Positions 1 to 8,859 of a DNA stretch of 64,000 bases are shown piece by piece; the first letter of the stretch is position 1, and each line of letters begins with the position of its first letter. The stretch is from Roseibium sp. MMSF_3412 (lineage in GTDB: Bacteria > Pseudomonadota > Alphaproteobacteria > Rhizobiales > Stappiaceae), in assembly GCF_030733265.1 (NCBI RefSeq), contig NZ_JASHJI010000011.1, forward strand, positions 1 through 64,000, given 5' to 3'. A model generated the notes under the pieces. It ran no database searches. It was not told the origin of the DNA and saw only the letters and a list, made by a program, of their open reading frames with translations. Both the position numbers and the translations under genes were made by a program.

Positions 1-1
1 A

Positions 2-115
2 CGGATCGGCGGCGCCACCAGCCCATCGGTCCAGACCCTCGCCAACCGCTTTCCCTGGATGGCTTCGGCAACTGTCAGACCGGTCAGCCAATGCCAGGAA
101 AGCCAGGTCCGATGA
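2..115 (+). CDS. 3' end of an unrecognised gene upstream of pta
   Basis: An open frame enters from the left edge and ends in TGA at 113-115, overlapping the ATG of the next gene in an ATGA arrangement. The 37 visible codons give a tail ending ...SQCQESQVR. I cannot assign a family from this. The same start/stop coupling occurs at the next junctions (pta/soeA, soeA/soeB), so this is probably the preceding gene of the same operon. A sulfoacetaldehyde acetyltransferase (xsc) would fit the pathway, but the visible tail does not resemble an Xsc C-terminus that I recognise. Confidence 0.4.
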   Translation, partial: RIGGATSPSVQTLANRFPWMASATVRPVSQCQESQVR

Positions 116-1140
116 AACCTTTGGAAGAAATCCTGCGGAACGCCGCCCGTTCAGACAAGACAATTGTCCTGAGTGAAGGTGCCGACCCGCGGGTCATCCA
201 GGCAGCGGTCGATGCTCGAAAGCAAGGTATCGCCAGGATCATTCTGGTCTGCGACAGCGAAGCCGAAGAGGCGCAACTGGCGAACGCCCGCGAGATCGAC
301 GGGCTGGAAATCCATCGTCCGGCGACCTCGTCCCTGACTAAAGAGCTTGCAGAACTGTATCACTCGATGCGCAAGCACAAGGGCGTCGACCCTGAGCAGG
401 CAATGCAGCAGGCGCTTGTGCCACATGTCTATGCGGCGCTGCTCGTCAAGGCCGGACACGCAGACGGCTGTATCGGCGGTGCGGTGCTCTCCTCCGCGGA
501 AGTTATCAAGACCGCTATCCAGGTCATCGGAGTGGCGGAGGGAACCAAGCTCGTTTCGAGTTTCTTCCTGTTTCTGTTTTGCGAAGACCACCATGTACGA
601 AAAGGCGCGTGTATTTTTTCCGACGCCGGACTCGTGGTCGATCCGACTGCCGAGGAATTGAGCGAAATCGCCATCGCATCCGCGCGCTCATACCAGGACC
701 TGACCAACGACGCCGCCCGGATTGCCATGCTTTCCTTTTCGACACGCGGAAGTGCGGAACATCACGCCGTCTCGAAGGTTCAGCAGGCAACAATGCTTGC
801 ACGTGAGGCGGCCCCCGACCTTCTCATCGACGGTGAATTGCAATTCGACGCAGCGTTCGTACCAGAGGTTGCCCAATCGAAAGCGGCGGATTCACCAATT
901 GAAGGTAACGCGAACGTTTTTATCTTTCCTAATCTTGACGCAGGAAATATTGGCTACAAGATCGCACAGAGGATTGGGGGAGCGAAGGCTATCGGGCCGA
1001 TCCTGCAAGGACTATCGCATCCGGCAAACGATTTGTCGCGCGGGTGCAGCTCGGAGGATATTCTTCACATGATCGCAGTTACAACCGCACAGTCAGTTCA
1101 CAAGGACACGAAGACAACCGGCATGGAGCGGACCGTATGA
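112..1140 (+). CDS. pta: phosphate acetyltransferase
   Basis: Interconverts acetyl phosphate and acetyl-CoA in the cytoplasm. The 342-aa product matches the single-domain PTA_PTB family in length and sequence: an N-terminal IVLSEGADPRV block, DGCIGGA near residue 120, and C-terminal SPIEGNANVFIFPNLDAGN and GPILQGLSHPANDLSRG blocks typical of Pta. I chose ATG 112 over ATG 91 because an AGGAAAG lies about 10 nt upstream and 112 makes the ATGA overlap with the preceding frame. The stop overlaps the soeA start (ATGA at 1137-1140). Placed directly before sulfite dehydrogenase genes, it most likely handles acetyl phosphate released by sulfoacetaldehyde acetyltransferase during C2-sulfonate use. That role is inferred from context. 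Confidence 0.93.
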   Translation: MKPLEEILRNAARSDKTIVLSEGADPRVIQAAVDARKQGIARIILVCDSEAEEAQLANAREIDGLEIHRPATSSLTKELAELYHSMRKHKGVDPEQAMQQALVPHVYAALLVKAGHADGCIGGAVLSSAEVIKTAIQVIGVAEGTKLVSSFFLFLFCEDHHVRKGACIFSDAGLVVDPTAEELSEIAIASARSYQDLTNDAARIAMLSFSTRGSAEHHAVSKVQQATMLAREAAPDLLIDGELQFDAAFVPEVAQSKAADSPIEGNANVFIFPNLDAGNIGYKIAQRIGGAKAIGPILQGLSHPANDLSRGCSSEDILHMIAVTTAQSVHKDTKTTGMERTV

Positions 1141-3953
1141 CGGCCCCCATTGTCGACACCTCGCCGAAAGTCTCCGACGAGGTTCGCAAGACGACCTGCT
1201 ACATGTGCGCCTGCCGCTGCGGCATCAATGTGCATCTCAAGGACGGAAAGGTCGCCTATATCGAGGGCAACCGGGACCATCCGGTCAACAAGGGCGTTCT
1301 GTGTGCCAAAGGCTCTTCCGGCATCATGCAGGTCAATGCCCCGTCGCGCCTGCGCGCGCCGCTCAAGCGAACCGGTCCCCGCGGCTCGGGCGAATTTCAG
1401 GAAATCTCCTGGGATGAAGCTCTGGAACTTGCCAAGTCCTGGCTCGAACCTGTCCGCAAGTCCGCCCCGGAGAAGCTCGCTTTCTTCACCGGGCGCGACC
1501 AGTCGCAGAGTTTCACCAGTTTCTGGGCGCAGAATTTCGGCACGCCCAACTATGCAGCCCACGGCGGGTTCTGTTCGGTCAACATGGCGACCGCAGGCAT
1601 CTACACGATGGGCGGTGCCTTCTGGGAATTCGGCCAGCCGGACTGGGATCACACCAAGCTCTTCATGATCTTCGGTGTCGCGGAGGATCACGATTCCAAC
1701 CCCATCAAGATGGGTCTCGGCAAGCTCAAGGCGCGGGGTGGCAAGGTCATCGGCGTCAATCCGATCCGCTCCGGCTACAACGCGATTGCCGATGAATGGG
1801 TCGGCATTACACCCGGTACGGACGGGCTGTTCATTTCGTCCCTGATCCATGTCCTCTTGAAAGCCGGCAAGGTCGATCTTTCCTATCTTGCCCAGTTCAC
1901 GAATGCACCGTGTCTGGTCAACGCAACCCCGGGCTCTTCCGAGGAAGGGCTGCTGATTCGCAACGACGACGGCAAGCCGTTGGTCATCGACCGGACAAGC
2001 GGGACATTGCAGCCTTTCGACAAGCAGGGCGTCAAACCGGATCTGGCGGCCCAGGTCGACATGGACGGCGTCATGCACAAGACAGTCTTTCAGCACCTTG
2101 CCGACCGGTTTCTTTCCGACGATCACAGCCCGGAAGCCGTTTCCGAGCAATGCGGGGTGCGCCCGGGCCGTATCCGGGCGATTGCCGCAGAACTTGCGCG
2201 CGTCGCCTTTGAAGAAGCCTTTGAGCTGGATCAGCCCTGGACCGATTTCCGCGGCACCCGCCACGAGAAGATGCTCGGCCGTCCGGTCAGTTTCCACGCC
2301 ATGCGCGGTATCTCCGCGCATTCCAACGGGTTTCAGACCTGCCGCGCGCTTCATGTTCTTCAGATCCTGCTCGGCACGGTCGAGGTTCCGGGCGGTTTCC
2401 GGTTCAAGCCGCCCTATCCGAAACCCGTCGAAGCTCACCCGACACCGCATTGCCATTCGAAGCCGGACTGCCCCCTGGACGGACCGCATCTCGGCTTCGT
2501 CCGCAGTCCCGCCGATCTGGCTCTGAAGGAAGACGGCACACCGGCGCGCATCGACAAGGCGTTCACCTGGGAAAACCCGCTTTCGGCCCACGGCCTGATG
2601 CACATGGTGATCTCGAACGCGCATGCGGGCGATCCCTACAAGATCGACACCCTGTTTCTCTACATGGCCAACATGGCCTGGAACTCGTCCATGAACACCC
2701 GTGGTGTCATGGACATGCTGACGGACAAGGACGAAAACGGCGACTATGTCATCCCGCGGATCATCTATTCCGATGCCTATTCCTCGGAAATGGTGGCCTA
2801 TGCCGACCTGATCCTGCCCGACACGACCTACCTGGAGCGTCACGACTGTATTTCGCTGCTGGACCGGCCAATCTGCGAGGCGGATGCCGCCGCCGACGCG
2901 ATTCGCTGGCCGGTGATCGAGCCGGACCGCGACGTCCGCGGGTTCCAGTCGGTACTGGTCGATCTTGGAGCGCGGCTCAAGCTGCCCGGTTTCGTCGATG
3001 AAAACGGCACAGCGCTCTACAAGGACTATGCGGATTACATGGTCAATCACCAGCGCAGGCCGGGGATCGGACCACTGGCAGGGTTTCGCGGTAACGGAAC
3101 GCAGACCGGCCGGGGAGACGTCAATCCCGACCAGTTGCAGCGCTATATCGACAACGGCAGTTTCTTCGTGGAACATGTTCCGGACGAGGCGACCTACTAC
3201 AAACCCTGGAATGCCGCCTACCAGGACTGGGCGGTCGGGCTCGGTTTCTACGACGCTCCTCAGCCCTACCTGTTTCAGCTCTATGCCGAACCGCTGCGCC
3301 GGTTCCAGCTTGCCGCGGAAGGACACGGTGAACGCCAACCGCCGGATCACCTGAGACAGCAGATCAAGGACTATCTGGATCCGCTTCCGGTCTGGTATCC
3401 GCCCATCGAGGACGGCTCCGTCGATACGGAGGCCTATCCCGTACACGCGCTGACGCAACGGCCGATGGCAATGTACCATTCCTGGGGCAGCCAGAACGCC
3501 TGGCTGCGTCAGATCCACGGGCGCAATCCGCTCTATGTTCCGACAAAGATCTGGCAGGAAAACGGGTTCAAGGATGGCGACTGGGCGCGGCTTACCTCCG
3601 TCCATGGCGAGATCACGGTTCCGGTCGCGCATATGGCCGGGCTCAACGAAAACACGGTCTGGACCTGGAACGCGATCGGCAAGCGCAAAGGGGCCTGGGC
3701 GCTCGACGACGACGCACCGGAAGCGACCAGCGGCTTCCTTTTGAACCACCTGATACACGAACTTCTGCCGCCCAAGGGCGATGGTCTCAGATGGTCGAAT
3801 TCAGACCCTGTCACCGGTCAGGCCGCGTGGTTCGACCTCAGGGTGAAGATTGAAAAGGCGTCCGCTCCTGCGGAAAGCCAGCCGGCCTTCGGGCCATTGA
3901 AATCGCCGGTCGGCAAAGGACCCGCCACAGTGCAACAGAAGGTGACCTCATGA
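1137..3953 (+). CDS. soeA: sulfite dehydrogenase molybdopterin subunit SoeA
   Basis: Catalytic subunit (938 aa) of a cytoplasmic, membrane-attached molybdenum oxidoreductase of the DMSO-reductase superfamily; SoeABC oxidises sulfite to sulfate and feeds electrons to the quinone pool. An N-terminal [4Fe-4S] motif is visible (C21-x2-C24-x3-C28, then C56 in GVLCAKG), followed by the molybdopterin domains and a C-terminal dinucleotide-binding domain. No Tat signal precedes the cluster, which fits a cytoplasmic enzyme. The open frame extends upstream to 1044, but ATG 1137 overlaps the pta stop and puts the Fe-S motif at the usual position. The stop overlaps soeB (ATGA at 3950). Related molybdoenzymes (polysulfide, thiosulfate or DMSO reductases) are possible; linkage to pta favours Soe. 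Confidence 0.82.
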   Translation: MTAPIVDTSPKVSDEVRKTTCYMCACRCGINVHLKDGKVAYIEGNRDHPVNKGVLCAKGSSGIMQVNAPSRLRAPLKRTGPRGSGEFQEISWDEALELAKSWLEPVRKSAPEKLAFFTGRDQSQSFTSFWAQNFGTPNYAAHGGFCSVNMATAGIYTMGGAFWEFGQPDWDHTKLFMIFGVAEDHDSNPIKMGLGKLKARGGKVIGVNPIRSGYNAIADEWVGITPGTDGLFISSLIHVLLKAGKVDLSYLAQFTNAPCLVNATPGSSEEGLLIRNDDGKPLVIDRTSGTLQPFDKQGVKPDLAAQVDMDGVMHKTVFQHLADRFLSDDHSPEAVSEQCGVRPGRIRAIAAELARVAFEEAFELDQPWTDFRGTRHEKMLGRPVSFHAMRGISAHSNGFQTCRALHVLQILLGTVEVPGGFRFKPPYPKPVEAHPTPHCHSKPDCPLDGPHLGFVRSPADLALKEDGTPARIDKAFTWENPLSAHGLMHMVISNAHAGDPYKIDTLFLYMANMAWNSSMNTRGVMDMLTDKDENGDYVIPRIIYSDAYSSEMVAYADLILPDTTYLERHDCISLLDRPICEADAAADAIRWPVIEPDRDVRGFQSVLVDLGARLKLPGFVDENGTALYKDYADYMVNHQRRPGIGPLAGFRGNGTQTGRGDVNPDQLQRYIDNGSFFVEHVPDEATYYKPWNAAYQDWAVGLGFYDAPQPYLFQLYAEPLRRFQLAAEGHGERQPPDHLRQQIKDYLDPLPVWYPPIEDGSVDTEAYPVHALTQRPMAMYHSWGSQNAWLRQIHGRNPLYVPTKIWQENGFKDGDWARLTSVHGEITVPVAHMAGLNENTVWTWNAIGKRKGAWALDDDAPEATSGFLLNHLIHELLPPKGDGLRWSNSDPVTGQAAWFDLRVKIEKASAPAESQPAFGPLKSPVGKGPATVQQKVTS

Positions 3954-4699
3954 CCCAGTTGCCAGCGGCCACGGACAAGAAACTCGGCCTTGTCATCGAT
4001 CTGGACACATGCGTCGGCTGTCATGCCTGCGTTACCGCCTGCAAGGGCTGGAACACCGAAAACTACGGTGCGCCGCTCAGCGATACCGATGCCTATGGCG
4101 GTGATCCGGTCGGGACCTTTCTCAACCGGATTCACAGCTATGAAGTGGAACCCAAGGGCGGCGGCTGCAGCCAGACGGTCCATTTTCCGAAGTCTTGCCT
4201 TCATTGCGAAGACGCGCCCTGCGTCACGGTCTGTCCGACCGGTGCCAGCTACAAGCGGACCGAGGACGGGATCGTTCTTGTCAACGAGGATGCCTGCATC
4301 GGCTGCGGATTGTGCGCGTGGGCCTGCCCCTATGGCGCCCGCGAGATGGATGCCGTCGCCGGCGTGATGAAAAAATGCACGCTCTGCGTGGACCGGATCT
4401 ACAACGAGAACCTTCCCGAGGAAGACCGTGTTCCGGCCTGTGTCAGAACATGTCCGGCCGGTGCCCGCCACTTCGGTGACTTCGCCGACCCGGACAGCAA
4501 CGTGTCGAAACTGGTCGCCGAGCGCGGCGGCATGGACCTGATGCCGGAACAGGGAACAAAGCCGGTCAACAAGTACCTGCCGCCCCGGCCCAAGGACCAG
4601 TTGCCGGACATGGATGTTCTCACGCCCCTGCTTGAACCTGTTGCCGAGGAACCCAAGGGTTTTCTCGCCTGGCTCGACAAAAGACTGGAGGCGCTCTGA
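3950..4699 (+). CDS. soeB: sulfite dehydrogenase Fe-S subunit SoeB
   Basis: Electron-transfer subunit of 249 aa. Four cysteine clusters are visible: CVGCHACVTAC near residue 23, CLHCEDAPCVTVCP near 84, CIGCGLCAWACP near 117, and CTLCVDRI with PACVRTCPAGA near 144-170. This is the four-[4Fe-4S] ferredoxin architecture of DmsB/NrfC/SoeB subunits. It has no signal peptide. Its start overlaps the soeA stop and its stop overlaps the soeC start (TGATG at 4697), so the three subunits appear translationally coupled. Confidence 0.87.
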   Translation: MTQLPAATDKKLGLVIDLDTCVGCHACVTACKGWNTENYGAPLSDTDAYGGDPVGTFLNRIHSYEVEPKGGGCSQTVHFPKSCLHCEDAPCVTVCPTGASYKRTEDGIVLVNEDACIGCGLCAWACPYGAREMDAVAGVMKKCTLCVDRIYNENLPEEDRVPACVRTCPAGARHFGDFADPDSNVSKLVAERGGMDLMPEQGTKPVNKYLPPRPKDQLPDMDVLTPLLEPVAEEPKGFLAWLDKRLEAL

Positions 4700-5610
4700 T
4701 GCATCCGGCTCCCTCCGTTATCGTCTTCACCGTTCTCTCCGGTCTCGGCTTCGGGTTTCTGACATTCCTGGGGCTGGGTCTGCCGGACGTTCATGGCGTG
4801 GAAGCGTTTTTCTACTTTGCGGTCGCCTTCGCGCTTGCCGTGGGCGGGCTCGTGGCTTCCACCTTCCATCTCGGCAACCCGCAGCGCGCTCTGAAAGCCT
4901 TCACCCAGTGGCGCTCCAGCTGGCTGTCGCGTGAAGCCTGGCTGTCGACGGCCGCGCTGATCATCCTCGCGATCTACGCGGCGGCGGCGGTCTTTATCGG
5001 CATCTCCGTGTTTCCGCTCGGCCTGCTCGGCGCGATCCTCTCTGTCGCGACGGTCGTGGCGACATCAATGATCTACGCACAGCTGAAGACGGTGCCGCGC
5101 TGGAACCACTGGCTGACCCCAGCGCACATGCTGACTGTCTCGCTCGCGGGTGGAGCGATCCTCGCACAGCAAACCGCCGCAGCGCTCGTGCTGCTGCTCC
5201 TGGCCGGTGGCTTCCAGATCCTGCACTGGGTCCTTGGTGACCGCCGCTTTGCCGAACGCGGTCATACGATCGAAACAGCAACCGGCCTGGGAGACCGCGG
5301 CAGCGCGCGGCTGTTTGAACCGCCGCATACCGGATCGAACTATCTCCTGAAGGAAATGGTGCATGTGGTCGGGCGCAAACACGTCCAGAAACTGCGCATC
5401 ATCGCCTTCGCGGGCATGATCGTCGTGCCGCTGGCCATCGTTGCGCTGCTGCCTGTCAACCCGTTCACGGCGATCCTTGCCACGCTGATCTATCTGGTGG
5501 GCGCCTTTGCGTCCCGGTGGCTGTTCTTCGCCGAGGCTGAACACGTCGTCAGTCTCTACTATGGCGCGACAGGTTCGAAACCACCCTATCAACCTAGCTT
5601 CTCGGGCTGA
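4699..5610 (+). CDS. soeC: sulfite dehydrogenase membrane anchor SoeC
   Basis: Integral membrane subunit (303 aa) of the DmsC type, expected to pass electrons from SoeB to the quinone pool. The sequence is made of roughly eight hydrophobic segments, starting with VIVFTVLSGLGFGFLTFLGL and including one near FYFAVAFALAVGGLVAS. The segment STFHLGNPQRALKAF with conserved His/Arg is characteristic of DmsC-like anchors. It ends 19 bp before the following regulator gene on the same strand. Confidence 0.85.
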   Translation: MHPAPSVIVFTVLSGLGFGFLTFLGLGLPDVHGVEAFFYFAVAFALAVGGLVASTFHLGNPQRALKAFTQWRSSWLSREAWLSTAALIILAIYAAAAVFIGISVFPLGLLGAILSVATVVATSMIYAQLKTVPRWNHWLTPAHMLTVSLAGGAILAQQTAAALVLLLLAGGFQILHWVLGDRRFAERGHTIETATGLGDRGSARLFEPPHTGSNYLLKEMVHVVGRKHVQKLRIIAFAGMIVVPLAIVALLPVNPFTAILATLIYLVGAFASRWLFFAEAEHVVSLYYGATGSKPPYQPSFSG

Positions 5611-5629
5611 CACCGCTTAAGATATTGGA

Positions 5630-6661
5630 ATGCAAAGCGAGACCAGACGACGCAAGATCGGTTTTCTGTTGGTCGACGGCTACGCGCTCATGTCGGTCGC
5701 GTCGGCGATCGAACCCCTGAGGGCGGCCAATCTTCTGGGCGGGTCCGAGTATTTTCAGCTGTCCTACTACTCGCAAAATGCCGGCCGCGCCCGCGCCTCG
5801 TGCGGTGCCTATATCGAAACAGAACCGCTTGGCATCCTGAGCAACCAGGTCGATCTTCTGCTGGTTGCCGCCGGGACCAATCTCGAAGAGGCCGAGAACA
5901 CCGCCTTTTACGCACAGCTGCGCAAGCTTGCCGCGCATGGCGTCGCCCTCGGCGGCATCTCCGGCGGCGGTGCGCTTCTGGCGAAGGCCGGGCTGATGGA
6001 AGACCGGCGTTTCACGGTCCACTGGGAACATTTCGAAGAACTCAACGCCCTTTCGGACGGATACTTTCTGGAGCGGCGGATCTTCGTCATCGACCGGAAC
6101 CGCTATTCCTGCGCGGGCGGGGTCGCGTCGCTCGACATGATGCTCGCCCTTGTTAAATCAGAACTAGGTACGGAACTCGCAACGACAGTCAGCGACTGGC
6201 TGGTTCACAGTGGCATGCGCAGCGCGGACGAGCCGTTGCGCTCGCGTTACCTTGGCAGCAACACCGGCGTCAACAGCTGCGTGACGGCAGCGGTCGACCT
6301 GATGGAAAGCCATGTCAGCGACCTCCTGACACTGGACCAGATCGCGATGCTCGCCGGTGTCAGCTCACGCAAGCTGCAACGCAATTTCAAGTCGGATCTC
6401 GGCATTTCCGTCATGCGCTGCTATATGGACATCCGCCTGCACAAGGCCGATGAATTGCTGCGCAAGACCCGCATGGCGGTCGCGCAGGTTGCCTTCTCGA
6501 CGGGTTTTGTCGACCAGGCGCATTTTGCGAGCGTCTACCGGGAGAAGTTCGGCTTCTCGCCGACGGAGCGCCGGAAAAGAACCCGCAAGGCGTCAAACGT
6601 CATGCGGACACCGGAGCCTGACGAGTATTCGGACCAGGACAGTCTCCTGGAACATCACTGA
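5630..6661 (+). CDS. GlxA-family AraC-type transcriptional regulator
   Basis: 343 aa with an N-terminal DJ-1/PfpI-like (class I glutamine amidotransferase-like) sensor domain (KIGFLLVDGYALMSVASAIEP) and a C-terminal AraC double helix-turn-helix (LTLDQIAMLAGVSSRKLQRNF; VAQVAFSTGFVDQAHFASVYREKFGFSPTERR). Proteins with this architecture include GbdR, CdhR and ArgR, which sense amino-acid or quaternary-amine catabolites. It lies 19 bp downstream of soeC on the same strand, so it may be cotranscribed and could regulate sulfonate or osmolyte use. No ligand can be assigned from sequence. Confidence 0.87.
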   Translation: MQSETRRRKIGFLLVDGYALMSVASAIEPLRAANLLGGSEYFQLSYYSQNAGRARASCGAYIETEPLGILSNQVDLLLVAAGTNLEEAENTAFYAQLRKLAAHGVALGGISGGGALLAKAGLMEDRRFTVHWEHFEELNALSDGYFLERRIFVIDRNRYSCAGGVASLDMMLALVKSELGTELATTVSDWLVHSGMRSADEPLRSRYLGSNTGVNSCVTAAVDLMESHVSDLLTLDQIAMLAGVSSRKLQRNFKSDLGISVMRCYMDIRLHKADELLRKTRMAVAQVAFSTGFVDQAHFASVYREKFGFSPTERRKRTRKASNVMRTPEPDEYSDQDSLLEHH

Positions 6662-6830
6662 ACCGACATGGGTTTTGCATAAACTGATGGCCTGACGCCC
6701 CGTTTGGCCTTGCCTTTTGTCGTGATTGCCCGTATTCAGCCCGGCCATTCCAATTTCCAGAGCCCTTCCGCCCGAACTGCCGCGACCAGCCCGCGGTGCG
6801 TTTGCGCGTTTCTTCGTGAGGACCGCTGCC

Positions 6831-8123
6831 ATGACTGAAACCATCGGACTTGACTTCGGAACCTCCAACACGGTGGCGGTCACCGCGAACGGAGCCGGTG
6901 CAACAAGTCCCGTCCGCTTTCAGGACAGGGACGAGAGCTTCACGTCACTGCCGACCGTCTTGAGCTTTCTCGACCGTGGCGCGGCGCGGGCCCTGCATCC
7001 CGAAGTCGGCCCCTGGGCCATCCGGCAGTTTCTGGAAAGCTTCGGAGACGTGCGCTTCATTCAGTCGCTCAAGACTTTTGCGGCGAGCAGCCTCTTCAAG
7101 GGAACCGGCGTTTATGGCGTCCGGTTCGAATTTGAGGATCTCATGTCGACCTTCCTGCGCTGTGCATTCGAGCGCGCTGGAACCAGCTTCGACCCCACCG
7201 GAACCCGGCTTGTTGTCGGCAGGCCCGTGGAATTCGCCGGGTACCGGCCGGACGAACAACTGGCGATGGAACGCTACAGGAGAGCGTTCCGGAAGGTCGG
7301 TTTTGAAGACATCCTGTTCGTGATGGAGCCGGTCGGTGCAGCGTTCTCCTATGCGCAGTCGCTACAAAGGGACACGACAATCCTCGTCGCCGACCTCGGC
7401 GGCGGCACCACGGACTATTCGATCATGCGCTTTGAGACCGAAGGCGGTCACCTCAAGGCGACCCCGCTCGGGCGCGGCGGGATCGGCATTGCCGGCGACA
7501 CGTTCGACTACCGCATCATCGACAATGTCGTGCTGCCGAAACTGGGCAAGGGATCATCCTACCAGAGCATGGGCAAGGTGCTGGAAATCCCGCCCAACCT
7601 CTTTTCCAATTTCGCGCGCTGGCACATGCTCTCCATCTTCAAGACCTCCGACGATTTCAAGGAAATGAAGAAGCTGCTGCGCTGGTGCCTGGAGCCTGAC
7701 AAGATCGAGCTCTTCATCGAACTGGTGGACGAGGACCAGGGTTATCCGCTCTACAAGTCCGTGTCGGAGACCAAGGCCCGGCTGTCGGCGGAAGACGAGG
7801 CCGAGTTTTCCTTCTCCCCGCTTGGCACCGATTTCCGGGCAACCGTCGCCCGCAAAGATTTCGAGAGCTGGATCGCGGGCGATCTTGCCAAGATGGACAA
7901 GGCGCTCGACACGACGCTGGCAAAGGCGGGATTGCAGGAAAACGAGATCGACCGGGTGTTCATGACGGGTGGAACATCGTTCGTACCCGCCGTCCGGCGA
8001 CAGTTCGCGAACCGCTTCGGCACGGAGAAGATCTCCGGCGGGAACGAACTCACGTCCGTTGCCAATGGCCTTGCCCTGATCGGTGCGCGCGCGGACGCGG
8101 ACGACTGGGCGGTGGCGGCTTAG
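6831..8123 (+). CDS. short Hsp70-like ATPase (YegD type)
   Basis: 430 aa with the actin/Hsp70 ATPase fold: phosphate-1 motif IGLDFGTSNTVAV at the N-terminus, phosphate-2 motif LVADLGGGTTDYSI near residue 185, and adenosine motif VFMTGGTSFVPAVRRQF near 380. It stops soon after the ATPase domain and lacks the substrate-binding domain of DnaK, as in the YegD group. The start was placed at ATG 6831, with GTGAGGA upstream and the family's usual N-terminus; the open frame continues further upstream but looks non-coding. Substrate and role are unknown. It is preceded by a 169-bp gap and is probably transcribed separately. Confidence 0.85.
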   Translation: MTETIGLDFGTSNTVAVTANGAGATSPVRFQDRDESFTSLPTVLSFLDRGAARALHPEVGPWAIRQFLESFGDVRFIQSLKTFAASSLFKGTGVYGVRFEFEDLMSTFLRCAFERAGTSFDPTGTRLVVGRPVEFAGYRPDEQLAMERYRRAFRKVGFEDILFVMEPVGAAFSYAQSLQRDTTILVADLGGGTTDYSIMRFETEGGHLKATPLGRGGIGIAGDTFDYRIIDNVVLPKLGKGSSYQSMGKVLEIPPNLFSNFARWHMLSIFKTSDDFKEMKKLLRWCLEPDKIELFIELVDEDQGYPLYKSVSETKARLSAEDEAEFSFSPLGTDFRATVARKDFESWIAGDLAKMDKALDTTLAKAGLQENEIDRVFMTGGTSFVPAVRRQFANRFGTEKISGGNELTSVANGLALIGARADADDWAVAA

Positions 8124-8143
8124 GTTTGTTCTTCAACTTTCGG

Positions 8144-8446
8144 TCATACGTCCGGACCCGCAAGAACCGTCATATCAACCTCAACCCTGTCGCCGGCTGA
8201 GACTTTCTCGGCTCTTCTGACAGCTGCCTTGACCGGCAGCAGGAAGGAGCCCGACGCCTTGTCCGGCCAGATGGTCGTGCGCCAAGTCGAGGATCCGATG
8301 GTCGCCTTCACCTTGATCATGCCCCAGCTTTTCGTCTTCTGACCACCCGTTACAAACCGGATCTGGTCGGCGCTTTCCAGCGGCAAGGTCACAAACGTCC
8401 AGCCGCCCGGACCGGGTGAAAGCCAGAGGTCACCGGAAAATGTCAT
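8144..8446 (-). CDS. DUF1905 domain protein
   Basis: About 100 aa covering a complete DUF1905 domain: an N-terminal FSGDLW, the GGWTFVTLP strand, the KSWGMIKVKATIGSSTWRTTIWP core, and SFLLPVKAAVRRAE near the end. DUF1905 is a small beta-barrel family without established biochemistry. A GTG start at 8458 would add four residues; ATG 8446 matches the usual family N-terminus. It is convergent with the Hsp70-like gene (20 bp between stops), and a MITE-like element starts about 80 bp upstream of its start. Confidence 0.75.
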   Translation of the reverse strand: MTFSGDLWLSPGPGGWTFVTLPLESADQIRFVTGGQKTKSWGMIKVKATIGSSTWRTTIWPDKASGSFLLPVKAAVRRAEKVSAGDRVEVDMTVLAGPDV

Positions 8447-8524
8447 TTGGTCCAGCACGGCAGATCGGCATCCTTTTCAAAAAACGGGATTTTCTTGTTG
8501 TTGAAAGCCGATGTGCCGTCAAGG

Positions 8525-8794
8525 CTAGGGTACGGACCCATAAATGACGCCGATTTGGCGGTAGAAATGGCAAAATCTCGCGAGGAAGCGTGCGCAGAGC
8601 GGGCGTTATGCCCGGTCAAGCACGGTGACGCTGCGAGGTGAAGCCATTTTGCCGTCCTTCGGATTTGGCCGTTTTGGCCATCTGCAGCGTCGCGAAAGGC
8701 TTGAAAATGAACCACATTTCCTGCGCTTTCGCTCCTCACAGTTAATCAAAACGATCCAAACCAAATTGACTTCATTTATGGGTCCGTACCCTAG
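8525..8794. mobile_element. MITE-like element with 23-bp terminal inverted repeats
   Basis: Positions 8525-8547 and 8772-8794 are perfect reverse complements of each other (CTAGGGTACGG... outward ends). Similarity between the two arms continues imperfectly for about 30 more bases (shared ATTTGG and GAGG.AGCG patches). CTAG at each outer end may be a 4-bp target duplication or part of the repeat. Inside is a further inverted pair, GACGCTGC (8627-8634) and GCAGCGTC (8684-8691). The 270-bp length has no room for a transposase, and the short open frames crossing it show no family features. It is therefore probably a non-autonomous element mobilised in trans by an IS with the same ends. Confidence 0.7.
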
Positions 8795-8859
8795 AGGGTC
8801 ACCATCGTCACAGCCTCATGAGAAACCGGGCACCGGCACTGCCCGCGCCCGGCCCCGGA

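Noticed and set aside
1098..3758. 886-codon open frame opposite soeA
   Set aside because: Long antisense frame produced by high-GC codon use; its translation has no domain features and soeA is clearly the coding strand.
8443..8739. 98-codon minus-strand frame upstream of DUF1905
   Set aside because: Most of it lies inside the MITE-like element, including its inverted repeat; no evidence of a protein.
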